This document shows, in pieces, positions 12,236 to 27,200 of a stretch of DNA of 64,000 nucleotides. The notes beneath the pieces were generated by a model. That model saw nothing but the letters and a program-made list of their open reading frames with translations. It was not told the DNA's origin and did not search any database. This DNA is from Echinarachnius parma (lineage: Eukaryota; Echinodermata; Echinoidea; Clypeasteroida; Echinarachniidae). Position 1 is the stretch's first letter. Each line of letters opens with the position of its first letter. The position numbers were made by a program, and so were the translations under genes. The stretch is taken from NCBI GenBank assembly GCA_037951105.1, contig JBAMJV010004005.1, forward strand, positions 1-64,000. Reading direction: 5' to 3'.

Positions 12236-15200
12236 CCATCATCACCATCATTTATTTTTATTTGTATTATTATTTGTATTATTATTTTATTATCTCAAGG
12301 CTCCTTACCGGTGACATCCTGACCCTGCGTCCCCCGATCCAGTACAGGACGTACCCCATCGCCATGCCAACCAGGTAGGGCGGGATGCGGCAGTAAGGCT
12401 TCACATAGATCACCTTCTTGTAACTCAAATCAGCTCCTCTGCCAGCAAGCGATGGAAGGAAAAACCTGTTTGAAGATAAACATAGAAATAAAGATTGACT
12501 AAAGTTGAAAAGTAAAATACAGGACATCCAAAGTCCAATCTGCATTCCCCAACCCTAGCCATTGCCATGATGACCAGGTAGGAAAGGCTTTACATAAATC
12601 CCACCTTTGGTAGCTCATATCAGTTCATCTACCAGCAAGATATGGCAGGAAAAACCTGTCCAAAAGATGAACATAAAAAGCAAAGACTAATTAAGAGTTA
12701 AAAAGAACAATACAGTTAAATCTTCATTTCCAAAGGCATACAGGATCAATCCTATTGTCACACAAATGTCGCCCCGCCAAATAGGTAGGGTGGGCTTTAC
12801 ATGTAGACCACCTCCTGGTAACTCAAGTCAGTTCCCCTGTCAGCAAGCAATGGAAGGAAAAACCTGTTTGAAGATTAATTAACATAAAAAGTAAGGCTTG
12901 CATGATTAGAGTTGAAAAGAAAAATATTGGATAGTTCGATCTTGTGATATCATGACAGCAACTTATTTTAACATATAATGAGCCATTTGACCTATATCCT
13001 TCGAGTGCATGACCCTGGAATCTGATCAGTTCACTAGTTTGTTAAAGGTCAAACAGGTAACAAGTTTGATGTTTGATCTGTAAAACAGCTATCAAGATAT
13101 CACCGTAAAAGAACTGGATGGAAAGATGTGTATTTCTGGTTTGATATACACCGCTATGGTAGGAGGTGAAAGCCTATATGTGAAGGATCTTCTCAATGCC
13201 CATGAGCCACTTGGAAGGAATGCTCCCCAGGGAGTTGAGATGATGCACGCAATGTGTGCTGGTTTGCATTGTATCCTATGACCGGGGGTAATATTATCAT
13301 TGTAAAGCGCTTAGAGATGATTATCAATCATATTAGGCGCTATATAAATCGAGTATATTATTATTATTCCGGCTATATGTTTTTGTCTACTAGCAAAGTA
13401 AGAAAATAAATCAATCAATCAAATAAAAGCAATTCATAAATGATAAACATATAACTAATAAATAAATCACGTAATAACTGACGGTAATTAACTAACCAAC
13501 TACCTAACTAACTAACTAACTAATTAACAACTAAATAAATATATCAATACAAATATGTTGTTCATACCCTGCCATTTCTAGGAATAATCCCGGCAAGTAG
13601 TCGTGTTGGTAGACCAGCACAGACGTCGTGATGAAACTGACCAGACACGCCACGGCCAAGGCACAAAATCCTATAGCAGGGAACCTGTGGATATATAGAA
13701 TGTTCATTCTAACATAGGGGAAACTGAAAAGGGGTTGCCCTTGTAAAAAAGTACTGCAGTACTACTACAGTACATTTACCGCAGTAGTACTGCAGTACAT
13801 TTACTCCGGTAAAATGGTAGGTAAAAGTACTCCGGTACTACTGCACTACAAGTACTGCAGTAATACAGTGGTATTACTGCAGTAATACTGCTGTACTTTG
13901 GTACTACCACAGTACTACTGCAGTACTACCACAGTACTACTGCAGTACTACTACAGTACCACGAGTACCACAAATTGTGCGACAGTACTGCCAGTACTGC
14001 ATAAGTACTGCGGTAGTACTGCAGTAGTACTGCAGTAATACCACATGTACACGAGTACTGCGTACTACCGCGGTTGTTCCGCAGTACTCGCAGTACTGTT
14101 TTACAAGGGTGTTGCATGAAGAGTTGCAATTATAATACACGAGAATGTATTAACTAATCAAAAGCATATAGAGTGGGTAGAACGGCTAGCTGGTAAAATA
14201 ATGAAGTCAAAACAGCAAGCAGCAAATCAAACATACAGGAATCAAACAGGAACATATAGGGTAGAACGGAGGAAAACATAAACAATGTGTTGAGGCGATC
14301 AAGTCTGGGTATGCACTAATTTATTGAGGCCAACATTGGCAAATATATATATACACAAATAACAAAAGGATGTAAGATGCAATTAAATAAAAGACAACGT
14401 ACCTATGACTAAAATGGAACAACCTTATTCTACAAAATAATCAATAACAGATGAGATGATGATGGCATGTGGAAAATGTGACTGGACACAATAGAAGAGG
14501 TGTGAGAAATGCATAGAGAAGAGAGAGAGCTCCAGAGTCAAGTGGCCAGGAATGCCATGTAGGAAACAATAGAATAGAAATAGCAGCAGACATGAATGAG
14601 ATGCAAACAGATGTGAATGGAATGGGGTGACGGTGACCAGAAGGGGATGAGCATAATAGAACAGAACTTGAACTAAATACCAATAGCAAGAGAACAAAGA
14701 TAAATAACCAAGGGTAACCTAATGACAAAATAAAGACCCTACATAAGCTTTACCCTTCCAAAAATTGTCCTCAATTTTAAAAGGAGGAAAACATAAATCA
14801 AATATATATCATATATGCAATACCAGTTTCATATTGTTTTTAAATTATACCTATATACACAAGTTCTGCTCCCCGTTAAATCGAACCGAAATCAGGCTGA
14901 AATTGTAAAGGGGGGAACAAAACGATCATAATGTAACATATAGCATCAACGCACTAAAAACAGAACTTAACTTTAGTGAGGTAAACGGTGCAATAACATA
15001 TTTCAATTTATAAATGTAGGCTAATAAAAAGTTTTAAAAAACATAGCTCTGAATTTAATTGAAAATTTCAATGAAATATGGCATTTTCACTTTTTGTACT
15101 AAACCAAAATCTAAATAAATTCAAACGAGATCTGAAAAATAACATTCCAAACTTGTGAATGCAAAAATATATTTCCAAAAGAAAAAAAGGTGTTCTTTCT

Positions 15201-18200
15201 ACTTTAAACGAAAGAAACAAAATAGCTTTGAAAATTGCAAATCTTCTAGCAAAAACATTTTAAAAAAGAAATCGGCAAGCAACAAAATTTAGTAATGAAT
15301 TCAAAGTTCAAATAAATTTGCGAAATAAAAAGGAGTTTATCAATATAGTTCATTAACACAGATGAAAACAAAAAGCTCAAGAAGAGAGTACAATGATTTC
15401 TGTACAACACAGTATCAGTAGTCATAATTGTTTGAAAACGCGGCACGGTAGCGGTCCATCAATGACGACACATACGACGTGTCGTCATCGTCGAAGTGTT
15501 CCCGCGGAGGTGAATGGTAGCGTGGGGGTGAATGGTAGCGTGGGGGTGAATACAAGTGTCGATTCGTTGGCGGCGAGCGCTGGAAATGTTCTGTCGGCGG
15601 CCGGCGCGAATGTCGTCCCGGCGAAGGCGGGTGGGGTTGAAGTCCCGGCGAAGGCGAGCGCGAAGGATGCGCCGGCGGGAAGCCCGGATAACGCTGTGTC
15701 GATGGCGAGTGCGGTCGGCGTGGTGGCGAGCGCGAATGTTGTGAAGCCGGATGATGCGATGTCGGCGAGGAGCGCGGAAAATGTCCTGGCGGCGAGCGTG
15801 GTCGATGATGCGATGGCGGCGAGCGCGAACGAGGTTGCGACGGCGGCGAGCCCAGTCGTTGTGGCGAAGGCGGTGAGCCCAGTTGTTGGTCAGTTGGCGA
15901 CACGCGCTGGTGGTGGTCGTTCGGCTGCGCGCGAGGATGATGCATTGTTGGTGACGCAATGTGTGGACCAGTTCGCTTCTGGCGACGACGCTTGTTGCTG
16001 CGGCGGGCGAGCTGGTCACGAGGGTGCGAAGAATGGAGAAGATCCCTCGCGATGTCGGATATGGCACAGACAACTGTTTCTACAGCATGCAGAGTCGTAT
16101 GGTCGTGCGGATCAGGAGACTCGCGAACGCGACTTGTGCTGCAGCCACTGAGAAAGGTGGTGACATCTCGAAGCATGAACGGTCAGTAGAAACGTTCGGC
16201 GATTGCGTCCATCATGTTGTCGTGGCTCACAGACTGAAAATGCAGAAGAACATCTTGTACCATGCTGGCGGGGACTAGCAGCTGGAGAACATCGCTCACG
16301 CGGTCGTCAGCTTTCTTTCGGCGAAAAAGAAGACCGTCGTGCAGCTCGAATCTGGTTAACTGCCAAAGACACCTGCGCATGGAAGGAGGAGATCGGTGAA
16401 TCTCATTCGAGTCTGGATGAACGTCACTCTCAATGAAGAATTTCAGCTTGCAAACATCTTGGTCGGCGTGTTGGGCTTCGCTGATCCGTGTGGCGAGGGC
16501 GTGGATATCGCTGGGTTGTGGCTGGAGGTCGGCGTCAGCCGTCTGTGTCGAGTTGTCGATGAGGTGAATACTCGGCAGGGGGTGGTGGCGCAACGATGAC
16601 AGCAGGTGGTCGAATCGTCGTTGGATGCTGTCCATGCCCTGCACAAGCTCGTAAAGAATGTGATCAGTGTCGGGGCGTGGCATGATGAAAGCGAAGAAAA
16701 CAAAACTGAAGAAAGAGGTCCAAAATGACGAATGGAGCTCTGCTAAACGAGGCACTACCCAGACAAATGTTCAACGAAAAGTTCTCACAAAATATTATGG
16801 AAACTGAAAACTGTAACAGCGAAAAACAGCTCCAAAATAATGTTCTACTTAATAATGTCCAAACGAAGATGATAACTGTAAAACGATGATGACTTGCAAA
16901 AACTGAAGATAAACGATGACGTGAACGGTACGGAAATAGCTGCCACCAGTATAATACACGAGAATGTATTAACTAATCAAAAGCATATAGAGTGGGTAGA
17001 ACGGGCTAGCTGGTTAAATAATGGAGTCAAAACAGCAAGCAGCAAATCAAACATACAGGAATCAAACAGGAACATATAGGGTAGAACGGAGGAGAACATA
17101 AACAATGTGTTGAGGCGATCAAGTCTGGGTATGCACTAATTTATTGAGGCCAACATTGGCAAATATATACACAAATAACAAAAGGATGTAAGATGCAATT
17201 AAATAAAAGACAACGTACCTATAACTAAAATGGAACAACCTTATTCTACAAAATAACCAATAACAGATGAGATGATGATGGCATGTGGAAAAGGTGACTG
17301 GACACAATAGAAGAGGTGTGAGAAATGCATAGAGAAGAGAGAGAGCTCCAGAGTCAAGTGGCCAGGAATGCCAGGTAGGAAACAATAGAATAGAAATAGC
17401 AGCAGACATGAATGAGATGCAAACAGATGTGAATGGAATGGGGTGACGGTGACCAGAAGGGGATGAGCATAATAGAACAGAACTTGAACTAAATACCAAT
17501 AGCAAGAGAACAAAGATAAATAACCAAGGGTAACCTAATGACAAAATAAAGACCCTACACAATCAATCACTAAGCTACTATTAAAGGTATGGTGACAAGA
17601 AAACTGCCTCAAAATTGGGTTTTACTGTATCTAAGGTAGATTTTCATGAAGATTACTAATACAAACATATTTTCCTCGTGGGAAAACCCGGTAAAATAAA
17701 AAAATCAACTTGTAAATTCTCTTTCGGAACCCCCGTAAAAAAACTGAGTCCCGGGCGAACAAAAAATGACGTCATCTTTGTGACGTCACCGGCAGGCAAT
17801 CGCAGTTTAGCTCGGTCATAGACGTACACGCTGAGTACAATACTCACGTTGACACAGAGATATTATTTCCATTTGTTTCAATATTTGCAAACATTTTGTT
17901 CAGGTTTATATCATGGGACGATATACACTCAGATGTGTAGCTGCATCCTGCTACAATTCATTTCTTAGCAATTCTTAAGCATTTTCAGTAAAACCTCAAT
18001 TTACAAGCAAAAACGAGTTTGTTTTACAAGCAAGTCATAGGCTCTGCATGTAAACAATGCACATTCCTCCGCGTTGCGGTCTGCAAGTGATGTCATGAAT
18101 CGGGTGACACGTGCGCACATTTCCGCTCTGCTATAAATGACTTTTTTTAGGAGCATGGAACGCCGATGCGTAATAAAGCAAAAAAGTTGCATGAAATTTA

Positions 18201-21200
18201 CCTTTTTTTCCCAACTTAAGGATTTCTTTGAAAAAAAGAGTGTGGTATATCAATAAAGGCACATATTTAAAGCTATAAACCTGAATCAAAGCCGGGATTG
18301 CACCCCTCCTTTAAGCGCAAGTCATACAGTATGGGCATTTGAGCCAATCAGAATCGGGCACATAGTCACATTTTCTGACTTGCAATTAAGCACAATTTTG
18401 CGATTGATGCAATTCAAGTTGAACTCAAATTCGAAGTCAGACTTTAAAATACAGAAGGACACTTGTAGTCTTGGAATATGAAATATTCAATATGAAAATA
18501 CAAATATGGGATACTTTTACTAAAATTCTAAGAACTTAAAAACTGTCATTGATAAGGAAATGAATACCGATTAAGACACTGATATATCTATATTTGGCCA
18601 ATAACATACCAATAGTAATGCAGGGCACATTTTCTGATTAGATCCTTAACTGAATGTCTGACCTAGGGTTATAGACTAACTGGTTGGTCGGTCAGTCGGT
18701 TGATTGATTGATTTACAGATTGTTCCATTGCTTGATTGATAAGTTCTCATGCATGATAAATTGACATCAAATAAACATACTCACCAGAACAATGGCAGAA
18801 TGAAGAGGGGACTTAGAACATAGAACTGCATGTCGTTGGCTAGGTACCACCCCCAGTTCACACACTAAGGAGAGAAAAAAAGGTAATACAGGCTACAAAT
18901 TGAAGAAAATGTAAATATCCTTCATGCAAAATCTGAAAGCAAAATTGAAAAGGTCTAGGAAGATACGTACATATTATTAAACATTTGTTGTGCAACATAT
19001 GGAAAGGTTTTTTTTCTATTTATATATGACAACATTTTTTAAAAAGAAGACACAAAATACTAATATTTGCTTCAATTATATACACCTTTTGATGGAGTTC
19101 AGATATATCAAGAAAACTTATAACAGCGTAAGATTTATAACAAAATCAAACAAAAGTCAATTTTAAAGGAACAAATAAACAAGGAGTGAGGGGTCCCTCT
19201 GTTTCTATCATTCTAATAAATCAATGCAAGACGCTCAAAAGTCTGATAGGTAAAACACTTATATAAAAGACGATAATCAAAATTGATTGTCTTCTTGTTT
19301 GACATTTTTATACATAGAAACTAACAGCTTTTGCATTTACCTAAAGGGGACCACCAGGCAAAGAACAACATATAATTATATGTTTTGGTACCATTTTGTG
19401 ATATCAAATAGATACCCAACACTTGTCATTCATGAGGGTGTGTCAATAGCATGAGTGCACTATAAAGTAGCACCTGCTGGAATGCTCCCCCGGGAGTAGA
19501 GAAAGTGCACAATATAGTGCGGAAGTGTATTAAATGGCCGAGTTGTACATATTAATATTAGATGCAGGTTCCTCTGGGGGAACAGAGCAAAGAGCACTGA
19601 AGAGGCTAACCTGGATTAGGAACACAACACAACAACAACAACAAAAAAACATTTTGCAAAGGGTTGTGTAATTCATTAACAATGCAATTAAACTACCACC
19701 ACTTACGGAACCAGTATTATTCATGGTTCTGCACTCGCCAAACATTTGCGATTGTGCCACGCGTATGTTTGGAGACAATAGAATCCCGGACGATTCGTTC
19801 GCTCTGGACAAAGGAGTCTTTGTACACGCAGACCCATGAACGCATGCTTTAGAATGGTGATGCGTTTTCCAATCATATTTGTTTTCTTTCTGGAAGCATA
19901 TTTTTCTGAACTTGCTGATGGAATGGACTACTAAATATGTTATCTTTCATTTATAACAATATTATTTTTGGGTAGTGGTACCCTTTAATTAATTTTTATT
20001 TTTTTAAATTTGAAACAGCCTACCAAAATATATTTGAAAACATGGAGTTTCAACGTGAATTAAACAATTAATCAAATTTTAATTCCTACTCACATCTGTG
20101 GTCCCATCAGGGACTAGGTTGTTGATGTAGAGCAGGTCTGTCCACCACCAATCGGAACAGAACTGCTGGTTGAAGCTATGCAGGCCCCAAACTGGTCCCT
20201 GGCCCAGGTTGGGTAGAACAAACATTAGGACCAGAATTAGAAGTGCGAGTGATGGTGTCAACCTGTGGTAGACGCAAATAGTAGAACATTATTATTTGTA
20301 TCAAAGCAACAAGAAACATAAACATAGAAACATAGGTCCAAAAGTAGAAGTAATGGAGGCCCCAACCTGGTCCCTGGCCCAGGATGGGTAGAACAAACAT
20401 TAGGACAAGAATCAGAAGTGCGAGTGATGGTGTCAATTAACCTGTGAAAGACACACAGTTTATTAAAAACATATTACCCTTCATTTCAACAAAAGCCAAA
20501 AAAGGAACAAGAAGTGAGGAGGCCCCTAACTGGTCCCTGGCCCAGGTTGGGTACAACAAACATTAGGACCAGAATCAGAACAGCTAGTGACGGTGTCAAC
20601 CTGTTTGAGATACAAAGTGTTACAATATATTATAATTCCTTTGCACAAAACAAGAAATGTAGGACTAAAATGAGAACAGAATTAATGGAGGCCCCAAACT
20701 GGTTCCAGGCCCAGATTGGGTAGTATTAGATTTGGACCAGAATTAGAAGAGCTACATAATATGGTGTCAACAGGCTAATGACACAGGAATCGTAATTATA
20801 TAGATATGTTCACATTTCTTTGAAAACAAATATACGGGAGAACAAATGCAAGGCCAAACATTGCTACCAACATTGATATTCAACAATCAGGAAGATTTAG
20901 GGAAATTTCATCAGAAATCAGGAAGATATCTATATAAAATGCATACAACGTTATGACAATAATTTGTTGATGATCAGGAAGATTGGCTATCCGATGCAGT
21001 AATCTTGGTCTATTTTATCAAGAAGACTTGGCAGCTCTGAATAGGTAGAACCAATTTGAGGACGACAATTAGAAGACCTAGTGCTTGTGTCAGGCCACCT
21101 GTCTACAGTGGCCACTTTTGCTGTTTCCCATAGGTAATTACTATACACAGGTTTGATTGTAATTTAGACACAGTCTAGAAGACAAACTGATGAAATTAGG

Positions 21201-24200
21201 TGTTATGTAAATCAAAATGATCATTACCTTCAGAAGGGCGTTAAATAGATTTTTTGTTAGATATAATTTTGCATACCATCTTGTAGGTCGGAGCATGCTC
21301 TACATGTATGCTAAACATTTCATGTATGCTAAACATCATGTATGCTTCTCAGGTAATGATTATTTATATGTTTTTGTTATAGCTATATACGTGGTTTCTA
21401 CAAGACTCCAAAACTTTAAACATAATAATCTCTGAAGTACAAAAAGTGACTAGTAAGCACTCCGTTTTATCAATCGATATTTACCTGAGATATCTGTGAA
21501 CGTAAAACCACACCCAGGGAATTTTTCCTCCAGTTTCTTTCATCTTATTGAGGATCAGGTAGCAAACAAGAAGGCCACTGTTAGAGAGAAGAGAAAAAGA
21601 ATATATAAAGAAACATTAAGCTAAAGGGATATAAAAATACAATTATCAGCAAGACAAGCAAGAAAAAGGGAGGGAGGTGGAAAGAGAAAAGAAAGGTATG
21701 AAACAAGAAGGCTGCTGTAAGAAAGAAGAGAAAAGGGAATTAAATGGAGACAGGTAATAAAGACAAAAGGATGAATACAAAGTAAGAAAATATAAATTAT
21801 AATAGTATGCATTATAAGCAAGAGGTAGGGAGAGTGGGGGAAAGAGAGAGAAAAGGATAATTTACGGATAGAAAGTGATAAAGAGACAAGAGAGAGGAAT
21901 GGAGAAGGGGGAGTGAAGAGAAACAGAAAGAATAAAAACCACACCAGGTTATCTTTCCTCCAGTTTCTTTCATCTTATTGAGGATCAGGTAGCAAACAAG
22001 AAGCCCACTGTTAGAGAGAAGTGAAAAGAAATTAATATCAAATGCATTCTCATTCTCAATCCATCCTTTTTAAAAAAATCCAAAAAGTCTTGAAAATAAT
22101 GTAAATTTGTATCTGCCTTACCAAGAAAAACAATTAATAAATACATTTTTTTGACAGGAATTTGTAAATTTGTCAAATTTGTCAAAATCACTTGACCGGT
22201 TTTTTTTCTTCAGGAAACCCTCCTTTAGTATTGAAATATTCATGACATGAGCTCACAGTATTCATTCATATGACATTTGTTTTACATTGACCCGATAGAG
22301 TACCGAAGCTCTGACATCATAACAATCTATTTTTTGGAATATCTCACTTTGAACTTAATTTTCCGAAAAAGAAAAACAAAATAATGCCCAAAGGTTGAAA
22401 ATCAATCAAATATGTGACCTATTGGCTGAGATATAACCATCCAAATAAATAGATTTTAATAGGAAATCACTGTTACATGTATTTTGCTCTGGTTCGTAAC
22501 GTTATGAATCAGAGCAGAATAACAATGATTTCCTATTGAAATAAATTACTTCGAATGGGCATATCTCAGCCAATACTTAACATATACTGTTGATTTTCAA
22601 CATTTGGACATTATTTTTATGCTCTTTCGGAAAATGAAGTTCAAATTTGGAAATCTAAAAATAGGTTTTTTTATGACGTCACACTTCACCACTCCATGAG
22701 TGCCAGGGTGGACTCAAGCAGGGACAAAATTTGTTACGTTTTCTGTTTCCTGTATAAGTCTGGCAACATAACAAGCACTTAACCAGGTCGAAATTCCCAT
22801 AGAACCAACACACATAGGAGACCCATAGAAACCCATAGGCCTATTGGTTTCAATTGGGAAAGTGTACTATGGGTGTCTATGGGTTTCTTAGGGATTCCTA
22901 TATGGGTTTCCCATGGGTTTTGATTCTATGGGAATTTCGACCTGGGAAATGTCTATGGGTCCCATAGAAACCCATACAGACCCATAGGAAACCCATAGGA
23001 AACCCATAGGATTGTCCTATGGGTTTTTATGTGAATTTCGACTTGGGTTATCTAGTTAGGTTCTCACCTGAGGAAGAAGAAAGTGTCCACAGCCAGGTAG
23101 GCATTGCTGATTACCATAATGGAAAAGTTGTCAAGAAAACGATCTAAAGCAAGTATAATGTTTTCTGCAATGAGGACAAATTAGAGGAAATGCATTTTAA
23201 TGATTCATTTATGTATTTTGTCTATTCAAACAGTTTTAGCCCCATCGTATTTTGTGGGCCTTGCGTAAAAACAATACAAGCATGCAATAAACATCCATTA
23301 TTTTATCAAGAAAAGACAAGTTATATATTTCATAGTCAACAATTGAGCAAGTTAATAAGTGCAGTTGCAATAATGGAAATTATGATATAAAACGGCTCTG
23401 GTAAATTCAGTAACGTGATTGGTTAAATCCAGTCACATGACTATTCATTAAATTTCAACAAACAAGAAAAAGCGTAACACACATGTGTTGTCACTTTTTG
23501 TTGCGCGATATTTGCACGGCTGTGACGTCACAATGCTTGTTGACATAGTTCTACGAAGTCAAACTTGCGAAAGTGATAAAAAAAAAAGATGGAAAATGCT
23601 TCGTTCTGTAAATAATTGTGTTCTGTAGTAAATAAATCTTAGCAGATTCGTAAATTATATGGTATGTGGTTTGATATTAGGAAGTTTTGGAATGGAAATG
23701 CATACAATTCTTTGATAATTCTCACTTTTAACGGGAAAATTTTCGGATTTTCGGCGACTGCATTTGATCTGCTGAGCTGCAGCTAGTCAAATTCAGTGAA
23801 GCGAGTGCACTCTAGTGATGATTAATTTGGTAAATTCCTAATAAATTCACACTCTACAGAGTAGATAGACTTGGTTACCAATTGTGGAGAGCCTGTTTTC
23901 AATAATCTAGCAAAATAAAACAATCCGTGGTTGAGCCTGTTTTATAAAACAAATAATACTACGGCCTTGTTATCGTGCCGTCATGTAAATGCATCGAAAC
24001 TAGACGCAGTGCACTCAGGGAGACAGTGCATACCTCCACCAACACTCAATTTTGATAAAATCCTTGCCCTTTGATTCCCAAGTTGAATTTCCCATAGAAA
24101 CCCATAGGAAACCCATAGAAAACCCATAGGAATATCCTATGGGTTTCTATGGGTTTCTATGGTACCAACAGAAATCCATAAAATAAAAACCCATAGAAAC

Positions 24201-27200
24201 CCATAGGACCCATAGAAACCCATAGAAACCCATAGAACCCATAGAAACCCATGTTCCACTTTCCCTATTGAAACCCATAGGATCCCATAGAAACCATTAG
24301 GCCTATGGGTCTCTATGGGAATCCTATGGGTCTTGGTTCTATGGGAATTTCGACCTGGGTATATCAGGGTATCAAAACAAAATAAAAATATTAAAAAAAT
24401 AATTTTAAAATGATATTTCTATTTTAAATAATCCAATTTGTAATGATAACAAAAGAAATTTTAAAAAAGAGATTGAGAGAGGGTCGAACTCATGACCCTG
24501 AGCCTCTAAGGCAACTTCGCTATCCACTACACTAAACAGTACTTCACAGATATTGAAGGGAAATTTATAGCATGAATATGTCCTTCAAGTAGCCTTATTA
24601 CCCTACACCGAGTTTTGTTACCCGACACAATATCTCTTTAATTTGATGTTTGAATATCGAAATTTGATGATGAAAATGATTCTTGCATTTGTCCTCAGAA
24701 GAGGAGATGAATAATGTTAACAGTGAATGAATCTTGCTGGATAATTTAGGCCGTTTGTGTCGAGCGGATGAATAGTTCTATTACATAGCGATCTTTTTTT
24801 TTTGGAGGGTGTGATCAAATCAGATTGTTCTATCGTAGCTGGCGATGTTTCACGTTAGACAGTGGCGAACCAACTACTGTATACAATGATTACTGATGAT
24901 TATAATACTTAAAGTAATTATATAATGCAACAATTCTTGGAAAATGATTATGCTGATTTTCACAGCATGACATAGCATTCACTACCTTTAAAAAATGGTA
25001 TATAATTTGTCATATTCAGAGAAGGCTAGAAATGAGAGCCAAAGATCTGGAAATGGCTGAAGCAGTTTTAAAACAAGGGAGAAACGGGCCACAAAAATAG
25101 GTGTCAAGCGCTGTAATCTGATAATTTGTATTCGATACAAAACATACTTTAACATGGTTTCTGACAGTCAAATTTTCATAGAAGATTAAGATACCTTCAA
25201 CTTGGAAATACAAACATCCTGAATCTCATACTTTTGTCTAAATTGGACTATTTCAGCTGATAACAGAGAAACTCAATTTGCGACACAACATGGTCGTTCA
25301 GTGATGTAAGGATAGATAGAGATATATATATATAATATAGGTAGATAGATGGATGGATGGATGGATGGATGGATGGATGGATAATTATACAAACTACAAA
25401 CGTAATTTCTTTAAGTGATGATATAATGATCAACAAGAATTTGTCTAACTTGGCTATAGTGATACCAGAATGGTATTTCGCTACTTCCCGTATCTTCTTG
25501 TTTGCTTTGTCAATCTAAATATCCTTGCAGTTTATGGAACTAGTCTGTCTTAGTGGCCACCCGTTTATAAAGCAGCCAACAATGGATACAGTTTTCCCTA
25601 ACCCTAACTTCCCCTTGGTGGTCACTATACGCAGGTTTGACTGTACATATTATACTCTTCGATTTGATCGATCCTTGTAACTAAATAGCACAAGTCCGTC
25701 TTATTTTGCCGGTATGACATAGGCTATTTAGCTAAATAGACTCACGTCTCCCCCCCCCCCCCCCCCCCCAATTGCTGCATTCTATTACCTTATGATAGAA
25801 ATGTTTTCCACTATAGGCCTATATCTTGTTTTTTTTTGTGGGGGCACGGGGGGGGGGGGTGGAGGGAGGGAGGAGGGGTTTGTGGCTTTTACAATCGATT
25901 GTAAGTTACAATTAACTGTAAGTCAGACCATTTGCGTGTTTAAAATAATAATATTGCACATATAGAAACATATAGAACACATGATCTGACTTACAATAAA
26001 TTGCTAGTCTCTGTTTAAAGCACATTTTATTAATGTTTTCTGCACCGATTTTATTTTCAATCTTTATGTGGATATATGCCATGACAGAGAGACCCATTCA
26101 CAAATTAGAACAAATCCAAGTGTGAGAATTCTAATTTAGGGCAATTCCAAGGTAACAGCGTGACGGTAGGAGGGTGTTTCTCACGATGAAAGTCTAAATA
26201 ACTCACAAAATAAAAATGTCCAGAACCAAATTTTGATATGCATCTGTTACCACTATCCTACTAATTATTTACAATAGGAAAGAAAATCAAAATTCCCACT
26301 AAATTATGAATTATGAATATCAATATCTGCGGTAACAGCGTGACGGCAAAAAGACATGGGTTTCTTACATGGTAAGAAACTAAGCAAACTACAGGAACAT
26401 TTTGCAATTTTGTCACATTGATTCTTTGTACTAGACATCAAGCTAGAACATCCAAATAAAAATGTAGAAAAAATCCAATGTTCATAGTAAATAATTTGTA
26501 TGATATCATAAACGTATCTGTGCACGGTAACAGCGTGACGGTAACAGCGTGACCTCTGAATTGTACATGTTATATATATGGGAGATATTGATGAGATGAA
26601 TAAGATTATATCATTTTGATGTAGTCATCCAGAATCTATACAGAACTAGATGAATGGGTAATATAACCCAGATGCTCTGAAATGATGGTTTGCATGACAC
26701 ATATTTGCAGCCTAGCGCCCTCTATTGATCAAAAATGTTTTTGGACAAAACTGAAATTCTTATCTTTTTCAGAATTTAGTTTGAGGAACCATCAAATATC
26801 AAACCCAAAATACAAACTTAATCGCAACAATGAAATATTAGACCTTTGACATCTGACCTTTGACCTTATTTCTCAAATTAGCATACAAATGTTTAATTTT
26901 ATGTGGCACAGTGCATATCTACAAGTGATTTGTTTCATGTAACATGATTTCAATGTCAGTAAGTATTTGTGTTTGAATTGGTAATTATCTGAGTGACCTT
27001 TGACCTGTGCTCCAAACATATTCATAGAATTTTCTTTTATCTACAGTACTCTTTCTAACATTAATTCTGGCATTTTTTTGTGAGATAAAAAATAAACTAC
27101 AATAATTTGACCTGTTGACCTTTGACCCCATGACCAAATTCTATAATCAGGTCATCTACTTCACTGAACGCATACCAGTATTAATTATCATGTCATCCTT

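Larger units (their letters stand above)
14131..17559 (-). mobile_element. Gypsy-like LTR retroelement, non-autonomous
   Basis: Two direct LTRs (613 and 610 bp) flank 2.2 kb. The flanks carry a 4-bp duplication CAAT (14127-14130 and 17560-17563). Read on the minus strand the LTR begins TGTAGGGTC but ends TATTATA rather than CA. Gag, protease, RT and RNase H are absent; only an integrase-derived frame is seen. The LTRs differ by about 7 substitutions and 2 small gaps, so insertion is recent. It lies in intron 11 of the NRF-6-like gene, same strand. Confidence 0.9.

Noticed and set aside
15393..16151. 252-codon plus-strand frame rich in Ala and Val
   Set aside because: It is the complement of the minus-strand Ser/Pro/Arg-rich tail of the LTR element; GC-rich bias keeps both strands open.
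17119..17562. 147-residue hydrophobic minus-strand frame
   Set aside because: Lies in the LTR; its start and end depend on the LTR border, and a shorter version in the other LTR is frameshifted.
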